Made by a program: the position numbers and the translations under genes. DNA of 64,000 nucleotides from NCBI GenBank assembly GCA_902522865.1, contig CABYXC010000005.1, positions 25,679-89,678 of the forward strand, written 5' to 3'. The number at the start of each line of letters is the position of its first letter. The first letter of the stretch is position 1. Shown here piece after piece: positions 1-9,277 of this stretch. The notes under the pieces were generated by a model. That model was not told where the DNA came from. It ran no database searches and saw only the letters and a program-made list of their open reading frames with translations. The stretch is from an uncultured Alphaproteobacteria bacterium. Its GTDB lineage: Bacteria; Pseudomonadota; Alphaproteobacteria; HIMB59; GCA-002718135.

Positions 1-675
1 GATTGTAAAAAAAATGTATATAATACGTTTAAATCAAACGTAATGGGCACACTAAATTTAATTGAAATTGCAAAGAATAATAATATCAAAAACTTTATTT
101 TTGCCTCATCTGAATGGGTTTATGATACTTTTGAATTAAATAAAGAAAAAAGAGAAGATGCTTCAATTAATATTAATGAACTTTCATCTGAATATGCTCT
201 TTCCAAATTAGTATCTGAAAATAATCTCAGACAATTTTATAATACATATAAAAAAATCAATATCACTATATTAAGATTTGGTATCATTTATGGTAATAGA
301 AATAATAACTGGTCTGCTGTAGAAAGTTTGTTTGTGAAAGTAAAAAATGATGAGCTTATTACAGTTGGTTCATATAAGACTGCAAGAAGATTTATTCATG
401 TAAAAGATATTTGCTCTGGTTTAATTGCTGCCTTAAAAGTGAGAGGATTTAATATTATTAATCTTCAAGGAAAAAAATTAATTTCTTTACTTGATATTGT
501 AAATCATTCGTCAAAAATATTAAATAAAAGTTATAAAATAAAACAACTGGATAAAAATAATCCTAGTATCCGAAAAATTTCAAATATTAAATCAAAAAAA
601 ATTCTAAATTGGCAGCCTAAAATAACTATATCAGTAGGTTTAAAAATGTTAAATACCTTTTTGAAAAATGACTAA
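1..675 (+). CDS. NAD-dependent sugar-nucleotide epimerase/dehydratase, cut at left edge
   Basis: This is an extended short-chain dehydrogenase acting on a nucleotide sugar in surface-polysaccharide synthesis. The frame is open from base 1, so the N-terminus with the TGxxGxxG Rossmann loop lies off the window; an internal ATG at 43 is only the methionine of a conserved NVMGT helix. The 224 visible residues contain the serine-rich strand SSEWVY (about 36-41) and the catalytic YALSK (Y65, K69). The C-terminal NWQPKITISVGL is the usual end of this family. The next gene overlaps its last 8 bases, as expected in an operon. The exact sugar substrate cannot be told. Confidence 0.85.
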   Translation, partial: DCKKNVYNTFKSNVMGTLNLIEIAKNNNIKNFIFASSEWVYDTFELNKEKREDASININELSSEYALSKLVSENNLRQFYNTYKKINITILRFGIIYGNRNNNWSAVESLFVKVKNDELITVGSYKTARRFIHVKDICSGLIAALKVRGFNIINLQGKKLISLLDIVNHSSKILNKSYKIKQLDKNNPSIRKISNIKSKKILNWQPKITISVGLKMLNTFLKND

Positions 676-1465
676 CATTGTTGATCCTGTAGAAGTAAGA
701 AAAACAATAATTGAAATTCTTTTTAAATCAAAAGCAAGTCATTTAGGAACTAATATGTCAGCAGTTGAAAGCTTAATTTCAATTTATTCATCAATTAATA
801 TAAATGAAATATTGTCCAATTCTATTAATCGGTCGAGAGTATTTGTATCTAAAGGACATTGTTCAGCTGCAACTTGCTCTGTTCTCTATCACTTTGGTAT
901 TATAAAAAAAAGTGATCTTGAAACTTATCATCTTGATGATTCTTACCTTGCTGGACATGTAAGTCATGGCGTCCAGGGTATAGAGCATTCAACTGGGGCT
1001 TTGGGTCATGGTTTATCCGTCGCATTAGGTTGTGCAATTGGAATGAGATCAGTAAATAATAAAAACTTAGTTTTAACTTTATGTGGAGATGGTGAAATTC
1101 AAGAAGGTTCAATATGGGAGGCTATAATGTTTGCTCAGCATAAAAAAATTCAAAATTTTGTTATTATTATTGATAATAATAAAATTAGCAGTATCACTGA
1201 TACCCACAAAGTTATTGATATGAGGCCAATCAAAAAAAGATTTGAAGGTTTTGGAATGCAAGCTTTTGATGTCGATGGTCATAATACTGAGGAAATTACA
1301 CTTGCAATCGATAAGATAAAGCATTCTAAGTTGCCTGGAGTAATAATAGCTGACACAAAAAAAGGTAAAGACATACCATTTGCAGAAAATGAACCTATTT
1401 GGCACTATAGAAATTTAGATGTTGAACATTATGAAAAAGCACTACATCACTTAAATTCATTATAA
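668..1465 (+). CDS. Transketolase, N-terminal (TPP-binding) subunit
   Basis: This is the pyrophosphate-binding half of a split transketolase, 265 residues, working with the next gene. The TPP motif is clear: GDGEIQEG at 140-147 followed by DNNKIS at 169-174, the GDG-x(n)-NN signature. SKGH (61-64) and STGALGHGLS (108-117) are typical of transketolase N-domains. In the family these enzymes move a two-carbon ketol unit between sugar phosphates. Because it lies inside a sugar cluster, I infer it makes a precursor for an unusual sugar rather than serving the main pentose pathway. The ATG at 668 overlaps the previous gene by 8 bases; no Shine-Dalgarno is visible. Confidence 0.9.
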   Translation: MTNIVDPVEVRKTIIEILFKSKASHLGTNMSAVESLISIYSSININEILSNSINRSRVFVSKGHCSAATCSVLYHFGIIKKSDLETYHLDDSYLAGHVSHGVQGIEHSTGALGHGLSVALGCAIGMRSVNNKNLVLTLCGDGEIQEGSIWEAIMFAQHKKIQNFVIIIDNNKISSITDTHKVIDMRPIKKRFEGFGMQAFDVDGHNTEEITLAIDKIKHSKLPGVIIADTKKGKDIPFAENEPIWHYRNLDVEHYEKALHHLNSL

Positions 1466-1469
1466 TCTT

Positions 1470-2348
1470 ATGCGAGCTAAAATAATAGAAATACTTTTTG
1501 AAAAAATGAAGGAAGATGATAAAATTTTTTTTCTCACAGCCGATATGGGAATCAATATGGTAGAAAAATTTGAAGAACATTTTTCAAACCGTTTCTTAAA
1601 TGTAGGCATTGCAGAACAAAATCTGATTGGCATAAGTGCTGGACTAGCAAATATGGGCTTTAAACCTTTTGCATATACTATCTCTAATTTTGCAATAACA
1701 AGATGCCTTGAACAAATTAGAAATGACATTGTTATTCACAAGTATCCAGTAACTATCATGGGAACTTCTACTGGTTTTGATAATGCCCCTCTTGGACCGA
1801 CCCACCATATTATTGATGAATGGGGAACTCTTAGGGGTATTCCTGGTATTGATATATATTGTCCATGTAGCATTCAATATGCTTCGAATATTTTAGATAA
1901 TGTAATCAAGAATAATTCACCGGCCTATATAAGAATACCAAAAGGGCAACCCAATATTAAAAAAAGTGAAAAAGATTTATATTTTTCAAAAGGTACTGAG
2001 AATGAAAAAATATTAATATCTTATGGACCTATTGGTATGAATTGCCTTGAAGTACAAAAGATTAATACTAAAATTAATGTTCTATTACTAAATAAACTTC
2101 ATCCTTTAAATTCAGATCAAATATTGAATTATATAAATAAATTTAAAAAAATTTGGGTAGTAGAAGATCATTTTCCTCAAAATGGAATATTTAATTCTAT
2201 TTGTGAGATAATTGCAAAAAATAGGATTGTAAAAGATGTTAAGTCAATAGCGCCCAGTGATTATACCCTTAAAGTAGGAAATTCACCAAATTATTTTTGG
2301 TCAAAATATTCTTTAGATGTCGAGGGAATTATTTCTTTGATAGCATAG
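1470..2348 (+). CDS. Transketolase, C-terminal (pyrimidine-binding) subunit
   Basis: This is the second half of the split transketolase, 292 residues. GIAEQN at 46-51 carries the conserved glutamate (E49) that activates the TPP aminopyrimidine ring. The rest matches the transketolase pyrimidine domain (to about 160) and C-terminal domain (VVEDHFPQNG near 230). It starts 4 bases after the N-terminal subunit gene, so the two are co-expressed and presumably form one heteromeric enzyme. Split transketolases of this sort often sit in polysaccharide clusters. A DXS-like role is less likely because the split layout and lengths fit transketolase. Confidence 0.9.
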   Translation: MRAKIIEILFEKMKEDDKIFFLTADMGINMVEKFEEHFSNRFLNVGIAEQNLIGISAGLANMGFKPFAYTISNFAITRCLEQIRNDIVIHKYPVTIMGTSTGFDNAPLGPTHHIIDEWGTLRGIPGIDIYCPCSIQYASNILDNVIKNNSPAYIRIPKGQPNIKKSEKDLYFSKGTENEKILISYGPIGMNCLEVQKINTKINVLLLNKLHPLNSDQILNYINKFKKIWVVEDHFPQNGIFNSICEIIAKNRIVKDVKSIAPSDYTLKVGNSPNYFWSKYSLDVEGIISLIA

Positions 2349-2386
2349 CCTTATTACAAAATATATTATAATTATAATTTAACTAA

Positions 2387-3298
2387 ATGAATAAAAATAT
2401 TTTACTCACTGGCTCAAGTGGATTTATAGGAAATAGTTTGAAAAACTACCTTATAAACAAAGGTTATAATATAATATCATTAAATATAAGATCATGTGAG
2501 ACAGATAAAATTTTTTTGGATAAATTAAATAATGAAATTATTTTTAATAAAATAAATTTAGATAGTAAAAGTATTTATGCTTTGGTGCATGTTGGTTGGG
2601 GTCATACAGATAACCCTTGGTCAAATTATCACTTGCAAGAAAATGTAAGAAATTCAAAACTTCTTTTTGATTTTGCAAAAAAACTTCATATTAAAAAAGT
2701 AATTTTTTGTGGTTCTATGAATGAATATGGAGATATTACTGGTCCAATTAGTGAAGAAAGTGTACCAGGTAAAATAGAAACTGATTATGCTAAAGCTAAA
2801 TCCCTTGTTACTAGTTACGGTACTGAGCTTTATAAAAATACGATAACAGATTTTTTTACTGTAAGACCATTTTATGTATATGGTAATGTCTTTAACAAAA
2901 AATCACTTATTAATCAATTGATAGATAGTTATTACAATAATACAATTATGAAAATGGGTTCATGTAAAGCTTTTAGAGATTACGTATATGTTGATGATGT
3001 TGTAAGATTATTTTATTTAATATTACATAATAAAGAAATTGAAACTGGTATTTATAATATTGGATATGGAGAATGTATAACAGTAAAAGAGTTTGTAGAA
3101 AATTTTTGGTTTCAATTGGGTGGAAATAAAAAGAATTTAAGTTTTGGTGCTATATCAGATAGAAAAGAACAGGTACAACCTCGGTCTTTTTCTAGTAATT
3201 TAAAAATAAATAAAAACTTTAATTGGCAACCAGAGATAAATTTAAAAAATGGATTAAAATTAATGACTGATGAAATAAAAAAAGATAAATTTAAATGA
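2387..3298 (+). CDS. NAD-dependent epimerase/dehydratase (extended SDR)
   Basis: This nucleotide-sugar modifying enzyme has 303 residues, the normal length for the family. The NAD loop TGSSGFIG is at 8-15, and the catalytic pair is Y134 and K138 in DYAKAKS. FRDYVYVDDVVRLF near 205 is the usual substrate-domain motif, and NWQPEINLKNGL ends the protein. It overlaps the next gene by an ATGA junction, so it is in the same operon. The substrate cannot be deduced; 4-epimerase, 4,6-dehydratase and 4-reductase activities all occur in this fold. Confidence 0.87.
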   Translation: MNKNILLTGSSGFIGNSLKNYLINKGYNIISLNIRSCETDKIFLDKLNNEIIFNKINLDSKSIYALVHVGWGHTDNPWSNYHLQENVRNSKLLFDFAKKLHIKKVIFCGSMNEYGDITGPISEESVPGKIETDYAKAKSLVTSYGTELYKNTITDFFTVRPFYVYGNVFNKKSLINQLIDSYYNNTIMKMGSCKAFRDYVYVDDVVRLFYLILHNKEIETGIYNIGYGECITVKEFVENFWFQLGGNKKNLSFGAISDRKEQVQPRSFSSNLKINKNFNWQPEINLKNGLKLMTDEIKKDKFK

Positions 3299-4500
3299 AA
3301 AGAATTTTAAATTTTAAATTTTTAAATTATTTTGGGATATCGATTATTAATATTGATTTTTTATTATATTTAACGCACTACAAATGGGTATTTAAAATTT
3401 TTAAAGTTCCTTATTTTAAAATCAATTTTTTAACATCAGATATAAATGTAATTGATTTAAATATTATTGATAGAATAAATAAATCCTATTCAAGATGTTT
3501 ATCAAGTAATACTCAAAATATTAGTGAGCTGTGGCAGTATGGTTTAAAAAAATATTATAATGAAATCCATGACTCTATTTTAAATAAAAACAATACTTTA
3601 AAATTATTTAATAATATGTTTCGGTCTAAATTTATATATGGTTTAGCATCAGGTGACTTAGTAAAAAATACTAACTCATATATAGGTAAGAGAATCTGGA
3701 ATTTAAAATATATTGATAATATTATATCTTTGTCAGCTTATTTAGGTTGTTCCCGATATGAATCTCCTCAGCAAGGAGATTATGCAAAATATTCTGCTAA
3801 TGAAATTAAACAAATAATTATTGCAATCGAAAATAAAATTAAAACTAACATTTCTTTCCCAAATATTGGCAGTCCCTATGGTATTTTTATTAATAATAAA
3901 CTTTTGACAATAGAAGATTTAGAGCATTTATATGCTGCACTCAGAATTAAAGAGTATTTAAATTCTTTAGGATTATTGAAGAATTCAAATAAATTAAATT
4001 TCTTAGAAATCGGCGGAGGATATGGCGGTCTTTGTAGGTGGCTTAATATAATTTTAAAAAAAAACATTAAAACTTACACTATAGTAGATTTACCACTAAT
4101 TACACAAATACAAGCTTTTTTTCTTTCAAATTATTTTAATAAAAATGAAGTATCTTTTCCTTATGAAGCTTATAAATTAGAAGCTAAAATAAGATTAATG
4201 TCTAATAATGAATATATTCAAGATAATGAAAATGATTACAATGTAGTTTTAAATCAAAATAGCATGCCTGAAATGACTGATAAGATTGTTGAAGAATACA
4301 TTAATAAAATATCAAATCATAATTTAAGTTGCTTTATTAGCTTTAATCATGAAGCTATTAGTAAGCACTTCAATCAAAAACAAGTTTCTGTAAATGAAAT
4401 ATGTAATCAGAATCCTAAAATGAATTTGTTATTTAGAAATCCATCCTTTATGAGAAATGGATATCTAGAGGAAGTTTACAATTTGAAAAAAAATAAATAA
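3295..4500 (+). CDS. Putative sugar O-methyltransferase
   Basis: This 401-residue protein has a SAM-binding glycine loop, LEIGGGYGG near 237-245, followed by an acidic strand (TYTIVDLP). The length and the loop preceded by a long alpha-helical N-terminal half fit the putative sugar O-methyltransferase family found in O-antigen clusters. I infer that it methylates a sugar hydroxyl of the glycan. It overlaps both neighbours by 1-4 bases. Coding sequence is extremely AT-rich with many Asn, Lys and Ile. The methyl acceptor is unknown. Confidence 0.6.
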   Translation: MKRILNFKFLNYFGISIINIDFLLYLTHYKWVFKIFKVPYFKINFLTSDINVIDLNIIDRINKSYSRCLSSNTQNISELWQYGLKKYYNEIHDSILNKNNTLKLFNNMFRSKFIYGLASGDLVKNTNSYIGKRIWNLKYIDNIISLSAYLGCSRYESPQQGDYAKYSANEIKQIIIAIENKIKTNISFPNIGSPYGIFINNKLLTIEDLEHLYAALRIKEYLNSLGLLKNSNKLNFLEIGGGYGGLCRWLNIILKKNIKTYTIVDLPLITQIQAFFLSNYFNKNEVSFPYEAYKLEAKIRLMSNNEYIQDNENDYNVVLNQNSMPEMTDKIVEEYINKISNHNLSCFISFNHEAISKHFNQKQVSVNEICNQNPKMNLLFRNPSFMRNGYLEEVYNLKKNK

Positions 4501-5612
4501 TGAGATTTTCAATTTTAATACCATCTAAGAATGGAGAAAATTATATTGAGAATTGTATTAAGTCAGTTATTGATCAAGATTTTGAAGATTATGAAATTAT
4601 AATTGGAGATAACAATAACAATAAATTTTTTAAAGATGTTCTATCAAAATATTTAAATAATAATAAAATTAAAGTTATTAATCATAACAGGGATATTTCT
4701 GTTACTGAAAACTGGAAGTCTTGTCTTGATGCCTCAAACGGAGATTATATTATAATGCTTGGAGATGATGATTGTTTACTTCCAAATGCTCTTAGTAAAA
4801 TAGATAATATAATAAACATAAATAATAAACCAGAATGTCTTAGTTTTAATGGTATTAGTTTTTATTCTGCAAATTCTTTTGAAGATATTGAATTTGGTGC
4901 TTATAAAAGTAACTTTTTTGATTATACAAGATACAAAATTTTAGAGGGCTGGCTTTCAAAAAAACAATGTATTAAGATAGTAAATAAAATGTATAATTTT
5001 GAAAATTATCTTCCTTTAAATATGCAACCACATGTAATTTCAAAGTTGGCTATAACAAGAATTAAAAAGAGTATTTATCAACCTCCTTTTCCAGACCATT
5101 ATGCATTAAACGCGCTGTTGTTAACATCATCAAACTGGTATATATCATATCAAAAGATTGTAGCAGTAGGAATATCAAACAAATCATTTGGTCATTATTA
5201 CTTTAATTCTAAATCTTCTGAAGGTCTAAGATATTTAGGTTTAAAAATTAATTTTAATAATCAAATTGATGGATCAATTCTAAATACATGCATGATGATT
5301 TGGTTACAGAATATTAAAAAGGATTTCTCATCATATTTATTTAAGACTAAAGTTAAAAGAAAAACTTATTTATATAGACAAGTTTTTTTCATGATTTCTG
5401 GTTTTATTAAAAAAGATATTACTTTTTGGGTATTAGGTAGTTTTTTTGTTAACTTAAGAATTTATGATAAGTTATTATTATTAATTTTACCTTTTCATTT
5501 AAATATAATTAAAAAAGGATTAGAAAAAATCTTCTTAAGTAATAAAAAAGATATTATTAAACTTCAAACAAAAATGAATATTTTTGAATTTACTAGAAAA
5601 AATAATTTTTAA
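4500..5612 (+). CDS. Family 2 glycosyltransferase
   Basis: This is a GT-A fold glycosyltransferase of 370 residues. The N-terminus (SILIPSKNGENYIENCI) is the nucleotide-binding start of GT2 enzymes, and LGDDDCLL near 86-93 carries the metal-binding acidic triad. The region after about residue 230 is not typical; a hydrophobic stretch near 325-340 may be a membrane-associated segment. It starts inside the stop codon of the methyltransferase gene (TAATG). It likely adds one sugar of the repeat unit at the cytoplasmic face. Donor and acceptor are unknown. Confidence 0.82.
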   Translation: MRFSILIPSKNGENYIENCIKSVIDQDFEDYEIIIGDNNNNKFFKDVLSKYLNNNKIKVINHNRDISVTENWKSCLDASNGDYIIMLGDDDCLLPNALSKIDNIININNKPECLSFNGISFYSANSFEDIEFGAYKSNFFDYTRYKILEGWLSKKQCIKIVNKMYNFENYLPLNMQPHVISKLAITRIKKSIYQPPFPDHYALNALLLTSSNWYISYQKIVAVGISNKSFGHYYFNSKSSEGLRYLGLKINFNNQIDGSILNTCMMIWLQNIKKDFSSYLFKTKVKRKTYLYRQVFFMISGFIKKDITFWVLGSFFVNLRIYDKLLLLILPFHLNIIKKGLEKIFLSNKKDIIKLQTKMNIFEFTRKNNF

Positions 5613-6644
5613 ATGAAAATTCTTATTACTGGAGATAAGGGATACATTGGAAGTATTTTAGTTAAATATTTGCACGACTTTAATTATGAAGTCTTTGGTT
5701 TTGATACATGTTTTTTCGAAATGTGTAATCTTTCTCAACCTTTTAATAGATATTATTCAATTAAGAAAGATATAAGAGACCTTCAAGGAAGTGATATAAA
5801 TAGTGCAGATGCAGTAATTCATTTAGCTGCGCTTTCAAATGATCCTCTTGGAGAACTAAAATCTGGAATTACAGAAGAAATCAATAGAGATGCTTCTATT
5901 AGAGTAGCTGAAATAGCAAAAAAGAATAAAGTAAAAAAATTTATTTATATGTCTTCTCAAAGTATGTACGGTATTTCTGATAGCTCTAATGAGCTTGATG
6001 AGTATAAAAGTGAAAAAAATCCTTTAACAGCTTATGCAAAAACTAAATGGGAAGCTGAACAAGAAATAAACAGATTAGCAGATCATAACTTCACAGTTGT
6101 TAGTTTAAGACCTTCTACTGTTTTTGGTGTAAGTCCTAGAATTAGAACTGACATTGTATTTAACAATTTAATTGCAAGTGCTTTCACTACTAAAAAAATT
6201 ATAATAAAGAGTGACGGTACTCCTTTCAGACCTATTATACATGTGCAAGATGTATGTAATGCAGTAAGAGCTGTATTAATAGCTCCAGATAAACTGGTAA
6301 ATAAAAGAGCTTTTAACATAGGGATAAAAAATGGTAATTATACTGTAAGAATGTTAGCTGAAAAGGTAAAAAAAAATATAAAAGGATCCTCCCTCTTTTT
6401 TTCTGGGGAGCATGGAAATGACAGTCGTACTTATAAAGTATCTTTTAAAAGAATATTGACAGAGTTAAATAATTTATATGATCCAATATGGGATTTAAGC
6501 AAGGGTGCTAATGAATTAATAAATTTTTTTAATAAAATAAAGTTTAAAAAAGAGGATCTAAATGGGTATAAGACAAATAGACTAAATATGCTAAATAAAC
6601 TTATTAAAGAAGGAAAAATTAATGATAAATTCAGATGGCTATGA
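5613..6644 (+). CDS. NAD-dependent epimerase/dehydratase (UDP-hexose epimerase type)
   Basis: This extended SDR has 343 residues. TGDKGYIGS (6-14) is the NAD loop, HLAALSNDPLGE is the conserved strand-4 segment, and Y141 and K145 in AYAKTKWEAE form the catalytic pair. FRPIIHVQDVCNAV is the normal C-domain motif. The closest-looking relatives are GalE-like epimerases clustered with C-methyltransferases, as in the next gene here. It begins directly after the stop of the glycosyltransferase gene. The substrate is unassigned. Confidence 0.87.
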   Translation: MKILITGDKGYIGSILVKYLHDFNYEVFGFDTCFFEMCNLSQPFNRYYSIKKDIRDLQGSDINSADAVIHLAALSNDPLGELKSGITEEINRDASIRVAEIAKKNKVKKFIYMSSQSMYGISDSSNELDEYKSEKNPLTAYAKTKWEAEQEINRLADHNFTVVSLRPSTVFGVSPRIRTDIVFNNLIASAFTTKKIIIKSDGTPFRPIIHVQDVCNAVRAVLIAPDKLVNKRAFNIGIKNGNYTVRMLAEKVKKNIKGSSLFFSGEHGNDSRTYKVSFKRILTELNNLYDPIWDLSKGANELINFFNKIKFKKEDLNGYKTNRLNMLNKLIKEGKINDKFRWL

Positions 6645-7854
6645 ATCAGGATATTTAAAAATTTCAAATTGCAGAGTATGTGGTTTTTCTGATTTAATCA
6701 GCATTTTGAATCTAGGAGAACATCCTTTAGCAAATTCACTAAGAAAGGATAATTCAGAAAAAGAAATAAAAATTCCTTTAGAATTGTGTATGTGTAAAAA
6801 TTGTAAAGTAGCACAGTTAGGTCATACAGTAGATCCTAAAGTAATGTTTTCAAATTATTTATGGGTAACGGGAACATCAGAGACAACACAAACACATGCT
6901 AAAAAATTTTGCAATGATGCAAAAAAAATTTTAACAAAAACCCCTAAGACGGTACTAGAAATTGCTTCAAATGACGGAACATTCCTTAAACCGTTTAAAG
7001 ATTTAGGATCTAAAGTATTTGGAATTGACCCAGCTGAAAATATTGCAGAAATAGCAAATAAAAATAATATTACTACTTTTGTTGACTTTTTCTCAACAGA
7101 TTCTTTTGAAAAATATAATAGTATCATAGGAGATGTTGATTTTATATTTGCAAGAAATGTATTAGCACATGTTCCAAGACCTATGGATTTTTTAGATGGA
7201 ATACAAAAATTTATGGGCATTAACACAGTAGGAGTAGTAGAATTTCACTATAATAAAAAAATTATCGATGAATTGCATTATGACTCAATCTACCATGAGC
7301 ATTATTTTTATTATTCAATAGATAACATAAAGAATATGCTATCTGAAAAAAATTTATTTATTTTTGATGCTATGGAAAGTCCAATTAATAAAGGTAATAT
7401 GACAATTTATTTTTCTAAACAAAATAAAAATTATTCAGCTAATCTTAAACGATTAATAAATGAAGAAAATAAAAAAAATATTGAGAATTCTTGGAGTCAT
7501 TTTGCAGAATTATCAATCGCTCATAAAAATAAAGTTAAAGAAATTGTCTCAAAATATAACCAAGTCATTGGTTTTGGTTCTTCCGCAAGAAGCTCAACTT
7601 TACTAAATTTTGCCAAAATTAATAATAATAATATTAGATTAATAGCAGATAATAATAATTTAAAACATAATAGGTTTACAGCAGGCTCTAATATTAAAAT
7701 TGTACCTCCTTCTGAGATTAATTGGTCAAATGAAAAGGTTGTTTTAGTCTTGGCTTGGAACTTTTTTGAAGAGATTAAGAAGTATTTAATTGAGAACAAT
7801 TTTAATGGAGTATTAATTAAACCTTTTCCGGAGATTGTATCTTACGAAATATGA
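6622..7854 (+). CDS. NDP-hexose C-methyltransferase (TylC3/NovU type)
   Basis: This 410-residue protein has the three-part layout of sugar C-methyltransferases. The N-terminal zinc knuckle has C17-x2-C20 and C58-x2-C61, followed by the AQLGHTVDP segment. The SAM loop LEIASNDGTFL lies near 113-123. The C-terminal putative C-methyltransferase domain contains IGFGSSARSSTLLNF near 315. The family puts a methyl group on a carbon of a 4-keto sugar, giving branched-chain sugars. A purine-rich GAAGGA lies about 9 bases before the ATG. It overlaps the upstream epimerase gene by 23 bases and the RmlC-like gene by 4. Confidence 0.85.
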   Translation: MINSDGYESGYLKISNCRVCGFSDLISILNLGEHPLANSLRKDNSEKEIKIPLELCMCKNCKVAQLGHTVDPKVMFSNYLWVTGTSETTQTHAKKFCNDAKKILTKTPKTVLEIASNDGTFLKPFKDLGSKVFGIDPAENIAEIANKNNITTFVDFFSTDSFEKYNSIIGDVDFIFARNVLAHVPRPMDFLDGIQKFMGINTVGVVEFHYNKKIIDELHYDSIYHEHYFYYSIDNIKNMLSEKNLFIFDAMESPINKGNMTIYFSKQNKNYSANLKRLINEENKKNIENSWSHFAELSIAHKNKVKEIVSKYNQVIGFGSSARSSTLLNFAKINNNNIRLIADNNNLKHNRFTAGSNIKIVPPSEINWSNEKVVLVLAWNFFEEIKKYLIENNFNGVLIKPFPEIVSYEI

Positions 7855-8387
7855 TTTTAAAAAAAAAATATTTAGATAACATATTATTATTTAACTCTAA
7901 AAAACATAATGATACCAGAGGTTTTTTTATGAGAACTTATTGTATTAATACTTTCAAAAAATATGGTATTAAAACTAAAATTAATCAGATTAATATCTCA
8001 CACAATTCTAAAAAGCATACTTTAAGAGGTTATCATTTCCAAAAAAAACCATATTCTGAAGCAAAAACAATAAGCTGTATTAAAGGTGAAATTTTTTTTT
8101 CAGTATTAGACATAGATCCTTTATCAAAATTTTATCTTAAAACTTGCAATATGATACTTAATGAAGAGGATAATAAAATTTGCTATGTTCCTAAAGGTTA
8201 TGCAACTGCATTCTTAACTATGAAAGATTTTACTGAAGTATTATATCTTATGTCTGATAGTTATAAGCCAGAGTATGGAACAGGTATTCGATATAACGAT
8301 CCTATAATAAAAGAAAAATGGCCATGTAAGCCTAAGGTAGTATCGGACAAAGATATGAATTTTGACAATTTTAAAAAAAATAAATGA
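7851..8387 (+). CDS. RmlC-like dTDP-sugar 3,5-epimerase family protein
   Basis: This cupin-fold protein has 178 residues, as in RmlC. It retains DTRGFFMRTY near 22-31, the LRGYHFQ motif near 57-63 with the catalytic histidine, and the C-terminal YGTGIRYNDP. The stretch that usually reads GFAHGF is GYATAF here, so the histidine conserved in canonical RmlC is replaced. I infer an epimerase with altered specificity, perhaps single-position epimerisation as in modified-heptose pathways, rather than dTDP-rhamnose synthesis; no other rml genes are nearby. ATGA overlaps link it to both neighbours. Confidence 0.82.
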   Translation: MILKKKYLDNILLFNSKKHNDTRGFFMRTYCINTFKKYGIKTKINQINISHNSKKHTLRGYHFQKKPYSEAKTISCIKGEIFFSVLDIDPLSKFYLKTCNMILNEEDNKICYVPKGYATAFLTMKDFTEVLYLMSDSYKPEYGTGIRYNDPIIKEKWPCKPKVVSDKDMNFDNFKKNK

Positions 8388-9277
8388 ATATACTGATTAC
8401 AGGTTATACTGGGTTTATTGGCAGTAATTTAATGCCAGCCCTTCTTAATAACAAAAAATATAATTTTCTACTAATTGCAAAAAATAAAAAAAAAAAAATT
8501 AAAAAAAAAAATATTGAATATATCCATAGTAGTTTAAAAAATATTGAGAAATTTGAAGAAAAAATAATTAAATTTAATCCTAGAATTGTTATTCACTTAG
8601 CTTGGGAAGGAATTCCAAATTTTTCAAAACATTACTGTAGGCTAAATTATAAAAATTCCATTAAGTTGGCAAAAATATGTTTAAAAATTAAAAATTGCAA
8701 AAAATTTATAGGTTTTGGTTCATGCTTAGAGTATAAAAAAAAGATAGGATCTTGTAATGAAAACTCATATTTAGATAGATCAAATAATTTTTCTTTCTAT
8801 AAAAATAAAATTAATGAGGATATTAAAAAATTATTATTAAAAAATGATATTAAATTTATTTGGTTTAGAATTTTTTATGTTTATGGAAAGAATCAGAGGA
8901 AAAGTTCTCTAATACCTTCTATTATAAATTCAATTAGAAAAAATAACGAATTTAAATTTAAAAATCCCTATGACGCAAATGATTATATTTATATAAAAGA
9001 TTTAATTAATTTTATTAAAATTTCTATTGTAAAAAAAATTCCATCAGGAGATTACAATGTTGGATTTGGAAAAACATATAAAAATATCTATATTTTAAAT
9101 TTATTAAGAAGTTTAATTTCTAAAAATAAAAATTTTTCAGACATTCTGCCTAATAAATTAAATAAAATTTATAAAAAAAATTTTTATGCAGATATTAACA
9201 AAACATCTAAAATATTTAAATTCAAACCCAAAATTGATATTAAGCAAGGTATTGAGTCAATAATCAATGAAAAATAA
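8384..9277 (+). CDS. NAD-dependent epimerase/dehydratase family protein with degenerate active site
   Basis: This SDR-fold protein of 297 residues has a good NAD loop (TGYTGFIGSNL, 6-16) and the family C-terminus (FKPKIDIKQGIESI). The catalytic YxxxK is not clean: the position reads FSFYKNKINED, where lysine is three, not four, residues after tyrosine. It may be a 4-ketoreductase with shifted geometry or a weakly active paralogue. Two long A-runs (13 and 11 bases, 8486-8511) lie within the coding sequence and encode a lysine-rich loop. It overlaps the next gene by 11 bases. Confidence 0.78.
   Translation: MNILITGYTGFIGSNLMPALLNNKKYNFLLIAKNKKKKIKKKNIEYIHSSLKNIEKFEEKIIKFNPRIVIHLAWEGIPNFSKHYCRLNYKNSIKLAKICLKIKNCKKFIGFGSCLEYKKKIGSCNENSYLDRSNNFSFYKNKINEDIKKLLLKNDIKFIWFRIFYVYGKNQRKSSLIPSIINSIRKNNEFKFKNPYDANDYIYIKDLINFIKISIVKKIPSGDYNVGFGKTYKNIYILNLLRSLISKNKNFSDILPNKLNKIYKKNFYADINKTSKIFKFKPKIDIKQGIESIINEK

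Noticed and set aside
668..2348. Reading the split pair as 1-deoxyxylulose-5-phosphate synthase
   Set aside because: DXS is normally a single longer chain; the split layout, lengths and motifs fit transketolase.
6855..7226. 123-residue antisense frame in the C-methyltransferase gene
   Set aside because: The plus-strand gene is complete with all family motifs; the antisense frame shows no recognisable protein.
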